A program made the position numbers and the translations under genes. 14,710 bases of DNA from Janthinobacterium lividum (GTDB lineage: Bacteria > Pseudomonadota > Gammaproteobacteria > Steroidobacterales > Steroidobacteraceae), in the NCBI GenBank assembly GCA_943327025.2, contig CALPVO020000018.1:1-14710 (forward strand). Reading direction: 5' to 3'. The notes below the pieces were generated by a model that was given only the letters and a program-made list of their open reading frames with translations, searched no databases and was not told the origin of the DNA. Below, piece by piece: positions 1 through 7,135 of this stretch. How positions within the stretch are numbered: the stretch's first letter is position 1; each line of letters begins with the position of its first letter.

Positions 1-552
<552 letters not shown>

Positions 553-607
553 AACCGGGCAGTTTACGGGAAAGTGCGCCGGTGCGCGTCCCGGTGCGCA
601 ACCGACG

Positions 608-635
608 GTGACCCGACGCCCGGGCGCGCTATGAT
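608..635 (+). promoter_or_regulatory. Candidate sigma-70-type promoter for the kdsD operon
   Basis: GTGACC (608-613) and TATGAT (630-635) are separated by 16 bases; they match TTGACA at 4 of 6 and TATAAT at 5 of 6 positions. Transcription from it would begin at about 641-643, that is, at the kdsD ATG at 642, giving a leaderless or nearly leaderless message. The only Shine-Dalgarno-like GGAG (636-639) is two bases from the ATG, too close to work well. This is inference from sequence only; it lies in the 89-base divergent spacer that also must hold the ibaG promoter. Confidence 0.35.
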
Positions 636-641
636 GGAGCC

Positions 642-1625
642 ATGACTGCGCCCCTCGACGATGCCCGCATTCTGGCCGCCGGCCGTGCCGCCCTCGCCAC
701 CGAAGCTGCGGCCGTGGCCGCACTGGTGGAACGGCTGGATGCCACATTCGCTGCCGCTTGCCGCTGCCTCATCGGCATCCGCGGCCGCGTGGTCGTCACG
801 GGCATGGGCAAATCGGGGCATGTCGGCAGCAAGATTGCCGCCACCTTGGCCAGCACCGGCACGCCGGCGTTTTTCCTGCACCCGGCCGAGGCCATCCACG
901 GCGACCTCGGCATGATTACTCGCGATGATGGCGTCATCGCCTTGTCGAACAGCGGCGAGACCACCGAAGTTTTAGCACTGGTCCCCACGCTGCGCCGTCT
1001 CGGCATTCCCGTGGTCGCGCTTACTGGCAACCCGGCATCCACGCTCGCCACCGCTTCCTCGGTTCACCTGGATGTCGGAGTCGCTGCCGAAGCCTGTCCG
1101 CTGAACTTGGCGCCCACCGCCAGCACCACCGCGACGCTCGCCATGGGCGATGCCTTGGCAGTGGCCTTGCTAGAACTGCGCGGCTTCACTGCCGAAGATT
1201 TCGCTCGCTCTCACCCCGGTGGCAGCTTGGGCCGACGCTTGTTACTCCACGTCGCCGACGTCATGCGCAAAGGTGAGGCCGTGCCCTTGGTAGGGCCGGA
1301 AACCCCGCTACGCGACGGGCTGCTGGAGATGTCCGGCAAGGGCCTTGGCATGACAGCCGTCACGGACACCACCGGCAGACTCCTCGGCATCTATACCGAC
1401 GGTGACTTGCGGCGCACGCTGGACCATGGACCGGACCTGCGCACCCTCAAGATGCATGAGGTAATGACGCCGGCGCCCAAAGCCATCCTGCCCACCGCCT
1501 TAGCTGCCGATGCGGTCAACCTTATGGAGCAGCATCGCATCACTGCCCTCGCCGTCGTCGATGAGAATGGGTACCTCGTGGGCGCCCTCAACGTCCACGA
1601 CCTGCTCCGCGCGGGGGTCATGTGA
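642..1625 (+). CDS. kdsD: D-arabinose 5-phosphate isomerase KdsD
   Basis: A 327-residue enzyme (E. coli KdsD 328) that interconverts ribulose 5-phosphate and arabinose 5-phosphate, the first step of Kdo synthesis for lipopolysaccharide. An N-terminal SIS domain (about 40-180) holds GMGKSGHVG with Lys57, LSNSGETTE with Glu109, EACPLNLAPTASTT with Glu150, and SHPGGSLGRR with His191; these four correspond to catalytic residues 59, 111, 152 and 193 of E. coli KdsD. Two CBS motifs follow (about 208-265 and 275-325). The ATG at 642 is the only sensible start, since an upstream ATG at 631 hits a stop after four codons. The stop shares bases with the GTG start of kdsC (ATGTGA), so the operon is tightly coupled. 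It is the first gene of the kdsD-kdsC-lptCAB-rpoN series. Confidence 0.97.
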   Translation: MTAPLDDARILAAGRAALATEAAAVAALVERLDATFAAACRCLIGIRGRVVVTGMGKSGHVGSKIAATLASTGTPAFFLHPAEAIHGDLGMITRDDGVIALSNSGETTEVLALVPTLRRLGIPVVALTGNPASTLATASSVHLDVGVAAEACPLNLAPTASTTATLAMGDALAVALLELRGFTAEDFARSHPGGSLGRRLLLHVADVMRKGEAVPLVGPETPLRDGLLEMSGKGLGMTAVTDTTGRLLGIYTDGDLRRTLDHGPDLRTLKMHEVMTPAPKAILPTALAADAVNLMEQHRITALAVVDENGYLVGALNVHDLLRAGVM

Positions 1626-2143
1626 ACCCGGGCGGGCGTTCGCAAGCACAGGGCACGCCACTCGCGGGCATCCGCTTGCTCGTGCTGGATGTGGACGGCG
1701 TACTCACAGACGGTCGTCTCTACTTCGGCGCTGAAGGCGAAGCACTCAAAGTCTTTCATGTGCGCGATGGGCATGGCTTGAAACTGTTGCAACGCAGCGG
1801 CCTGCAACTCGCCGTAGTCTCTGGCCGCCGCGCCGCGGCCGTAGACGTGCGCATGCGCGAACTCGGCATTGCGACGGTCCACCAAGGCGTCGCCGACAAA
1901 GTAGCTTCAGTTACCGCCATCGCTACTGCTGCCGGCGTCCCGCTTTCCGCCGTGGCGTGCATCACCGACGACACCACCGACCTGCCGCTGATGGCTGCGG
2001 TGGGGCTGGCAGTTGCCGTAGCAGATGCACACCCCGCAGTGCTCGCGGCTGCGCACCACATCACCACGCTCCCCGGTGGGCAAGGCGCGGTCCGGCAACT
2101 CTGCGATGCCCTGTTGGCGGTACGCGGCGAGATGCCGTCATGA
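1622..2143 (+). CDS. kdsC: 3-deoxy-D-manno-octulosonate 8-phosphate phosphatase KdsC
   Basis: A 173-residue HAD-superfamily (C0-type, capless, tetrameric in the family) phosphatase that removes phosphate from Kdo-8-phosphate to give Kdo. HAD motif I is LDVDGVLTDG (nucleophile Asp23, acid/base Asp25), motif II VVSGR (Ser67), motif III Lys93 in ADKV, and motif IV TDDTTDLPLM (Asp116, Asp117, Asp120). The residue before the motif IV Asp pair is Thr115, where most KdsC proteins have Gly. The start is a GTG at 1622 overlapping the kdsD stop by four bases; the first dozen residues (NPGGRSQAQGTP) are a small non-conserved extension. The stop overlaps the lptC ATG. Identification rests on motifs, length and operon position between kdsD and lptC. 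Confidence 0.95.
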   Translation: MNPGGRSQAQGTPLAGIRLLVLDVDGVLTDGRLYFGAEGEALKVFHVRDGHGLKLLQRSGLQLAVVSGRRAAAVDVRMRELGIATVHQGVADKVASVTAIATAAGVPLSAVACITDDTTDLPLMAAVGLAVAVADAHPAVLAAAHHITTLPGGQGAVRQLCDALLAVRGEMPS

Positions 2144-2709
2144 CCACCAGTCGCTGGCGTCAAGTCGCTGCGCTGAGCGGCTTCGGCTTGCTTGCGGCCA
2201 TCACGGCGTGGTGGGGTTATCGCCCAGAAGAAGTGCCCGAGGCCGGTAACCAGTCCTTGGCCGCTCCCGCCTACAGCCTGCGCGCGGCAATCCTGGAAGA
2301 AACGGGTCCTGACGGTCGCTGGCGCCTGCGCATCGAGACCGACAACGCCAGCGAATCCGCTCCAGGCAGCGGTGAAATCGACCTGCAGGGTGTGCAGGCG
2401 CTGTACCACCCCGGTTCACCGGATGCGTGGCGCCTGCAGGCAAAGCAAGGGCGCCTGCCGGCGGGAGGCCAGCGCCTGCTGCTGAGTGGGGCAGTGGAAT
2501 TGGAGCCCGTTGCAAAGCGTGAAACCACCTCCCCCAGAATCTCCACCGCCAGACTCGCGCTGGATCTGGAACGCGAACGGGCCACCACCGCGGCGCCGGT
2601 CACCATCCACTTCGGCCCGCACGCTCTCGGGGCCACCGGACTCACGGCCGATATGAAGGCCGGGACGCTGCGGCTAGAATCGGCACTCCATGGCACATTC
2701 CAACATTAA
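2140..2709 (+). CDS. lptC: LPS export protein LptC
   Basis: A 189-residue bitopic inner-membrane protein (E. coli LptC 191). A single hydrophobic segment spans about residues 8-26 (VAALSGFGLLAAITAWW), followed by a periplasmic beta-jellyroll-type domain of the LptC/OstA superfamily. LptC takes lipopolysaccharide from the LptB2FG transporter and passes it to LptA. Sequence conservation is low in this family, so the call rests on topology, length and position between kdsC and lptA. I chose the ATG at 2140 because it overlaps the kdsC stop (ATGA) and places the membrane segment right at the N-terminus; an open frame further upstream only overlaps kdsC. Its last 20 bases overlap the start of lptA, an unusually long overlap for this operon. 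Confidence 0.92.
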   Translation: MTTSRWRQVAALSGFGLLAAITAWWGYRPEEVPEAGNQSLAAPAYSLRAAILEETGPDGRWRLRIETDNASESAPGSGEIDLQGVQALYHPGSPDAWRLQAKQGRLPAGGQRLLLSGAVELEPVAKRETTSPRISTARLALDLERERATTAAPVTIHFGPHALGATGLTADMKAGTLRLESALHGTFQH

Positions 2710-3367
2710 CCTCTGGCGCCAATCTCTCGCCGCCGCGCTGTGTGCCTTGCTGGCACCGGCCACGGTGCTCGGCGCGCCTGCGTCGCGCGCCAGCCAGCCC
2801 ATCGCGTTGGACGCAGCCTCTTCCGATTTCGATTACAAGAACAACTCCCTGCGCTTCCGAGAAATTCGCCTGTCGCAGGGCGTCCTGCGAGTAGAAGCGA
2901 CAGAAGCACTCGCGACGGGTTTGAACTTCGACAACAGCCAGTGGACTTTCCGTGGCGCCGTCAAGATCACCACGGCGGACGGCACCCTGACGAGCGATAC
3001 TGCGACGGTGGACTTCCGCGATAACACGCTGGCGCGAGCACTAATCAACGGCAGCCCAGCCACGTTCTCCCAGCAACGCCCGCCCGCCGCGCCGGGCGGG
3101 AAGCCGCGGCAGGTGCATGGCGCCGCCGGCCGCATCGACTACGATCTGGCAGCAGGCACAGTCCGCCTCAGCGAATCCGCCACGCTCTCCGATGGCGCCA
3201 ATGAGATTACTGGCAAAACCCTCGTGTACGGTCTACGCGACCAGCGCGTGCTGGCCAACCCGGGTGAGCAATCCGCTGAACGAGTGCGCATCACTATCCA
3301 ACCGGGTACCTTGGGCGACAACCCGAGCACCAAGGTGCCGGACCGTGCCAAAGAGGGGCCACCGTGA
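2690..3367 (+). CDS. lptA: Periplasmic LPS bridge protein LptA/LptH
   Basis: A 225-residue protein of the LptA/OstA family. It has a signal peptide (hydrophobic stretch about 11-27, likely cleaved after VLG, residue 28), then a beta-rich domain that begins [21 protein letters not shown] and contains the family-typical [26 protein letters not shown] (read here as about residues 88-113). It assembles end to end into the periplasmic bridge carrying LPS to the outer membrane. E. coli LptA is 185 residues; the extra length here is a Pro/Gly-rich insertion near residues 128-142 and a charged, Pro-rich tail (about 205-225) after the last predicted strand. It starts inside lptC and its TGA overlaps the GTG of lptB. 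No convincing ribosome binding site precedes the ATG, so translation may depend on lptC. Confidence 0.93.
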   Translation: MAHSNINLWRQSLAAALCALLAPATVLGAPASRASQPIALDAASSDFDYKNNSLRFREIRLSQGVLRVEATEALATGLNFDNSQWTFRGAVKITTADGTLTSDTATVDFRDNTLARALINGSPATFSQQRPPAAPGGKPRQVHGAAGRIDYDLAAGTVRLSESATLSDGANEITGKTLVYGLRDQRVLANPGEQSAERVRITIQPGTLGDNPSTKVPDRAKEGPP

Positions 3368-4092
3368 CGGTCCACCTGCAGGCGACGGGCCTCTGCAAGC
3401 GCTACAAGGCACGGCAGGTCGTCAAAGACATCTCTCTCAGCGTTGGCCCCGGCGAAATCGTCGGACTACTCGGCCCGAACGGTGCCGGCAAGACTACCGC
3501 CTTCTACATGATTGTCGGCCTCGTGCCTTGCGACGGTGGTAGCGTCACCTTGGGGCAACAAGATCTCACCACCCTGCCCATGCATCTGCGGGCGAGAGCC
3601 GGCGTGGGCTATCTGCCCCAAGAGCCTTCCGTGTTCCGCCGCCTGAGCGTGGCTGACAACTTGCTCGCCATTCTCGAGACCCGTCCGAATCTGGATGCTG
3701 AAGCGCGACAGCAACGGCTAGAGGTGCTACTCGAGGAACTGCATATCGGCCACCTGCGCGACAACCTCGGACAAAGCTTGTCCGGCGGCGAACGGCGGCG
3801 CGTGGAAATCGCCCGAGCGCTGGCCGCCGATCCCCAGTTCATCCTGCTCGACGAACCATTCGCCGGTGTCGACCCGGTATCCGTGGCCGACATCCAGCGC
3901 ATCGTGGCGCACCTGCGCGACCGTGGCATCGGCGTGCTGATTACCGACCACCAGGTACGCGAAACCCTCGGTATCTGTTCACGCGCCTACATCGTCAACC
4001 AAGGTGCGGTCATCGCCTCTGGCACGGCTGAAGAAATTCTGGCCAACCCGGAGGTGCGTTCCGTTTACCTCGGTCAGGACTTCAAGATGTGA
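3364..4092 (+). CDS. lptB: LPS export ABC transporter ATPase LptB
   Basis: A 242-residue cytoplasmic ATPase (E. coli 241) that powers LPS extraction from the inner membrane with LptF and LptG, which are not in this window. All ABC elements are intact: Walker A GPNGAGKT (37-44), Q-loop [14 protein letters not shown] (Gln86, with the Phe91-Arg92 coupling pair), signature LSGGE (139-143), Walker B FILLDE (159-164) and switch His196 in ITDHQV. The ending GQDFKM is typical of LptB. The GTG start overlaps the lptA stop by four bases. A 47-base gap separates it from rpoN, the usual next gene. Confidence 0.97.
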   Translation: MTVHLQATGLCKRYKARQVVKDISLSVGPGEIVGLLGPNGAGKTTAFYMIVGLVPCDGGSVTLGQQDLTTLPMHLRARAGVGYLPQEPSVFRRLSVADNLLAILETRPNLDAEARQQRLEVLLEELHIGHLRDNLGQSLSGGERRRVEIARALAADPQFILLDEPFAGVDPVSVADIQRIVAHLRDRGIGVLITDHQVRETLGICSRAYIVNQGAVIASGTAEEILANPEVRSVYLGQDFKM

Positions 4093-4139
4093 CGGCGCGC
4101 GCAGTGCCCCACACGTCCCGCGCGAGACACTGACGGCAG

Positions 4140-5615
4140 ATGCTCAAGCCCTCCCTGCAACTCCGTCTCGGCCAACAACTGGCGATGACTCCCCAATTGC
4201 AACAAGCCATCCGGCTGTTGCAACTGACGGCGCTCGACCTTCAGCAGCAGATTCGCGAGACGCTCGAGTCGAATGTCATGCTGGAGGCGGAGGAAGAGGC
4301 GGATTACAGCCTCGAAATCCCGCTGTCCGAGGCCCGAACAGCCCTCAGCGATGACGGCCACGGGGATCCCGCGGAACTGCATGACGGGCGGGATGGCGCT
4401 ATCACGGATGCGACCGATTCCGAGGGCATGGCCGAAAACTGCGACTGGGACGAGGGGCCTACGGCAGCGGCTAGCGAAACACCGTGGTCTGGTCCGGACG
4501 ACCGCGACCAAGACTACTCCGACCCGTCCGGTAAAACCCTCAGGGACCACTTGCTCTGGCAATTGGAGATGACCCGTCTCGACGCCCGCAAGGCGGCCAT
4601 TGGGCGCGCGCTCATCGATGCCGTCGATGACGACGGATATCTCCGCGACACGCTGGCAGAAGTTTGTGCGGTAGTGCACCCCGAGTTCCCCGAGGCGGAC
4701 CCGGACGAGGCCGAAGTTGTCCTCATGCTGGTGCAGGCCTTCGACCCCCCCGGCGTCGCCGCCCGCTCCCCGGGCGAATGCATCGCGCTGCAACTGGCCC
4801 AACTGGACCCCGGCACGCCAGCGCTGGCGCTGGCCCGGGAGATCGCCCTGAACCACCTCGGTCTCGTCGCTGGCCAACAGATGGCCATGCTGCGCCGCCA
4901 AACCCGCGCTACCGACGCCGAACTGGAAATGGCCATCGCGCTGGTTCGCACCTGCAATCCTCGCCCCGGCAACGCCATCCACACAGCAGACCCGGAATAC
5001 GTCGTCCCCGACGTTTATGTCCACCGTACGGAGGGCCGCTGGCAGGTAGATTTGAACCCGGGCGCCCTGCCTAAAGTACGGGTCAACGAACAATACGCCG
5101 GCTACCTCACGCGCGCCGCCGACCATGCTCCCTTGCGCACCCAATTGCAGGAAGCACGCTGGCTGCTGCGCAGCCTCGAGATCCGTAACGAAACCTTGCT
5201 GAAGGTGGCCCGCTGTATCGTGCAGCGACAGGAAGGGTTCTTCGATAACGGCGAAGAAGCGATGGTGCCCATGGTGCTGCGTGACATCGCCGAGGCCGTG
5301 GAATTGCACGAGAGCACCATCTCGCGCGTCACCACTGCCAAGTACATGCACACGCCGCGCGGCGTGCTCGAATTCCGCTTCTTCTTCTCCAGCCACGTCG
5401 CCGGTACGGACGGCGGCGAACTGTCCTCCACCGCCGTGCGTGCCAAGATCCGCAAGCTCATCGCTGGCGAGCAGCCCGGCACACCATTGTCGGACGCTCG
5501 GCTCGCCGAAGTGCTGTCTGAGGATGGCGCACAGGTAGCGCGCCGGACGGTGGCGAAGTACCGTGAGGCCATGAACATCCCCACTTCATCAGAGAGGAAA
5601 CGCAACCAACGTTGA
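4140..5615 (+). CDS. rpoN: RNA polymerase sigma-54 factor RpoN
   Basis: A 491-residue sigma-54. Region I (about 1-50) is the Gln/Leu-rich activator-responsive segment, MLKPSLQLRLGQQLAMTPQL and onward. Region II (about 50-140) is the variable acidic linker, rich in Asp and Glu. The core-binding domain follows, then a helix-turn-helix (RDIAEAVELHESTISRV, about residues 380-397), and the near-terminal RpoN box ARRTVAKYR (467-475) that reads the -24 promoter element. RpoN needs an AAA+ enhancer-binding activator; none is encoded in this window. The ATG at 4140 gives exactly the conserved N-terminus. An uninterrupted 440-codon frame on the opposite strand is a composition effect. The neighbours lptB (before) and hpf (after) are standard. 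Confidence 0.97.
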   Translation: MLKPSLQLRLGQQLAMTPQLQQAIRLLQLTALDLQQQIRETLESNVMLEAEEEADYSLEIPLSEARTALSDDGHGDPAELHDGRDGAITDATDSEGMAENCDWDEGPTAAASETPWSGPDDRDQDYSDPSGKTLRDHLLWQLEMTRLDARKAAIGRALIDAVDDDGYLRDTLAEVCAVVHPEFPEADPDEAEVVLMLVQAFDPPGVAARSPGECIALQLAQLDPGTPALALAREIALNHLGLVAGQQMAMLRRQTRATDAELEMAIALVRTCNPRPGNAIHTADPEYVVPDVYVHRTEGRWQVDLNPGALPKVRVNEQYAGYLTRAADHAPLRTQLQEARWLLRSLEIRNETLLKVARCIVQRQEGFFDNGEEAMVPMVLRDIAEAVELHESTISRVTTAKYMHTPRGVLEFRFFFSSHVAGTDGGELSSTAVRAKIRKLIAGEQPGTPLSDARLAEVLSEDGAQVARRTVAKYREAMNIPTSSERKRNQR

Positions 5616-5701
5616 ACGGGAGGGCTGAAGGACGCACCTGCCCCGCCCCGAGAACCCACTTTCCAGGCCGCCTGCGGGCGCCACAGCAGAAGGAAGAGAT
5701 C

Positions 5702-6022
5702 ATGCAACTGATGCTCACCGGACACCATGTCGAAGTCACCCAATCCATGCGCGACTACGTCGGCAAGCGATTGGAACGCGTCTCGCGCCACTTCGATCAG
5801 GTCATCGACCTCCACTGCGTCCTTACTGTCGAGAAACTCGAGCACAAGGCTGAAGCCACTGCACATGTCAGCGGCAGCACGCTGCACGCTGACGCCGTGG
5901 CCGAGAACATGTACGCCGCCATCGACGCTTTGGCGGACAAACTCGACCGCCTGGTGAAGAAACACAAGGAAAAGAAGGCGGACCACCACGCGGCCGAAGC
6001 GCCGCGCGGTCGCGCCGTCTAG
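5702..6022 (+). CDS. hpf: Ribosome hibernation promoting factor HPF (short form)
   Basis: A 106-residue HPF/YfiA-family protein (E. coli HPF 95). It binds the 30S decoding region and helps form inactive 100S ribosomes in stationary phase. Visible features are MQLMLTGHHVEVTQSMRDYV, RLERVSRHFDQV, the strand VLTVEKLEHKAEATAHV, LHADAVAENMYAAIDALADKL and a basic region KKHKEKK (87-92). The last 14 residues (DHHAAEAPRGRAV) are a small extension beyond the usual end. It lacks the extra C-terminal dimerisation domain of long HPFs. The ATG at 5702 has a strong AGGAAGAG site (5691-5698) at good spacing. Rather than ptsN, the usual next gene, it is followed by a strong stem-loop and rapZ. Confidence 0.95.
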   Translation: MQLMLTGHHVEVTQSMRDYVGKRLERVSRHFDQVIDLHCVLTVEKLEHKAEATAHVSGSTLHADAVAENMYAAIDALADKLDRLVKKHKEKKADHHAAEAPRGRAV

Positions 6023-6035
6023 CACGATTCGGCGA

Positions 6036-6061
6036 CCCGGACACCCCCGGGGGTGTCTGGG
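6036..6061 (+). terminator. Strong GC-rich stem-loop between hpf and rapZ
   Basis: A near-perfect palindrome of 26 bases, with CCCGGACACCCCC facing GGGGGTGTCTGGG: 13 base pairs including one G-U pair if fully paired, or about 11 with a CCGG loop. It starts 14 bases after the hpf stop. There is no run of T after it, so it does not fit a classic intrinsic terminator. It could be a partial terminator, a 3'-end mRNA stabiliser for hpf, or a processing site that uncouples rapZ from the upstream operon. Only the inverted repeat is seen directly. Confidence 0.45.
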
Positions 6062-6153
6062 CCAGCCACGGCGTCAAAACAGCCTGATGGCGGGTAGCCA
6101 CGCGCCACCCTGTCGGCGCGTTATCATTCCTGCAGTTCCTGCGGAGTCTCCCT

Positions 6154-7029
6154 ATGGCCGGTTCGTTGCGTCTGCTCGTCATCAGCGGCCTGTCCGGCTC
6201 GGGCAAGTCCGTGGCGCTGCATATGCTCGAAGACCTCGGGTACTACTGCGTCGACAATCTACCAGCCGGCCTGCTGAACACCTTCGTGTCGCACCTCGTC
6301 CGGCACCCCGAAAGCGGCTATGCCCGCGCAGCCGTCGGGCTGGACGCGCGCAACCGTGCCGCCGACCTCGCTGCCATCCCGGGCCTCATCAAGGACCTCC
6401 GCCAAGCGGCCATCGACTGCGACGTCCTGTTCCTCCACGCCGATGACGAGGCCCTGCTGCGCCGTTATGGCGATACCCGGCGCCGCCACCCCTTGGCGCA
6501 AGCGGGCCGTTCACTACGCGAAGCCATCGGCGAAGAACGTCGCCTGCTTCGGCCGGTCACGGACGCCGCCGACCTGGTGCTGGACACCACCCAGACCAGC
6601 GTGCACCAGTTGCGCGAAACCATCCGCCAGCGCGTCGACGCACGCCAGAGTGGACGCCTGTCCATCCTGTTCGAATCTTTCGGCTTCAAAGACCGTTTAC
6701 CCGCCGATGTCGATTTCGTCTTCGACGCGCGCACCTTGCCCAATCCCTATTGGGACCCGACCCTGAAGCACTTGAGCGGGCTGGATGCGCCGGTAGCCGA
6801 GTTTTTGGCCGCCCAACCGGCTGTGACGGAATTTCTCGAGGACGTCGCCAGCTTCATCGCGCGGCGCATTCCCGCCTATCAGGCGGCCAATCGTGGCTAC
6901 CTCACCGTCGCCGTAGGTTGCACCGGCGGCCAGCACCGTTCGGTCTACCTCGTCGACCGACTGGCCGCACGGTTCGCCGCTGAATATCCTGGTGTTCTGG
7001 CGCGGCATACGGGACTCGAGCCGCGCTAA
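6154..7029 (+). CDS. rapZ: RNase adapter / nucleotide-binding protein RapZ (YvcJ family)
   Basis: A 291-residue RapZ (E. coli 284). In E. coli it binds the small RNA GlmZ and presents it to RNase E, tuning glucosamine-6-phosphate synthase; in other bacteria the family role is less clear. Visible features are the Walker A motif GLSGSGKS (12-19), GYYCVDNLPAGLL, a central FVFDARTLPNPYWDP motif before LSGLD, and the C-terminal GCTGGQHRSVYLVDRLA block. The extreme C-terminus reads ARHTGLEPR; the Lys/Arg cluster (LEKRK) that ends E. coli RapZ and contributes to RNA binding is not present. The ATG at 6154 has GGAG (6143-6146) seven bases upstream. Both ptsN and npr, which usually flank it, are absent, and the downstream gene belongs to an unrelated catabolic module. 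Confidence 0.95.
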   Translation: MAGSLRLLVISGLSGSGKSVALHMLEDLGYYCVDNLPAGLLNTFVSHLVRHPESGYARAAVGLDARNRAADLAAIPGLIKDLRQAAIDCDVLFLHADDEALLRRYGDTRRRHPLAQAGRSLREAIGEERRLLRPVTDAADLVLDTTQTSVHQLRETIRQRVDARQSGRLSILFESFGFKDRLPADVDFVFDARTLPNPYWDPTLKHLSGLDAPVAEFLAAQPAVTEFLEDVASFIARRIPAYQAANRGYLTVAVGCTGGQHRSVYLVDRLAARFAAEYPGVLARHTGLEPR

Positions 7030-7082
7030 AAAGCCTTCGCCTGCTGGCGGCGGCATTGACATTCCCGGCCACACGGGCAATC

Positions 7083-7110
7083 CTGACATATAAACATTTG
7101 TTACGATTAT
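7083..7110 (+). promoter_or_regulatory. Candidate promoter of the catabolic module
   Basis: The 106 bases between rapZ and the Rieske gene contain a locally AT-rich patch (about 7085-7110) in an otherwise GC-rich region. CTGACA (7083-7088) and GATTAT (7105-7110) are 16 bases apart and match the sigma-70 elements at 5 of 6 and 4 of 6 positions; TATAAA (7089-7094) is an alternative -10 without a good -35. Upstream, CCCG-N6-CGGG (7064-7077) is a short inverted repeat that could be an operator. Start from about 7117 would give a short leader with AGGGA (7120-7124) before the ATG at 7136. No regulator is encoded nearby. Confidence 0.3.
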
Positions 7111-7135
7111 GCCTCCAGCAGGGAACCCGACGACG

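Noticed and set aside
4074..5396. Long open frame (440 codons) on the minus strand opposite rpoN
   Set aside because: It lies antisense to a clear RpoN, has no recognisable domain, and long antisense frames are expected in high-G+C coding DNA.
5612..5701. N-terminally extended hpf
   Set aside because: The extra 30 residues are not HPF-like and the ATG at 5702 has a strong ribosome binding site.
7045..7059. Possible sigma-54 promoter (TGGC ... TTGA at -24/-12 spacing) before the Rieske gene
   Set aside because: The spacing is right, but the nearly invariant GC of the -12 element is GA here, and no enhancer-binding activator gene is nearby. Tempting only because rpoN is in the window.
7056..7061. 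Perfect TTGACA -35 element
   Set aside because: No acceptable -10 lies 15-19 bases downstream; the nearest TATAAA is 27 bases away.
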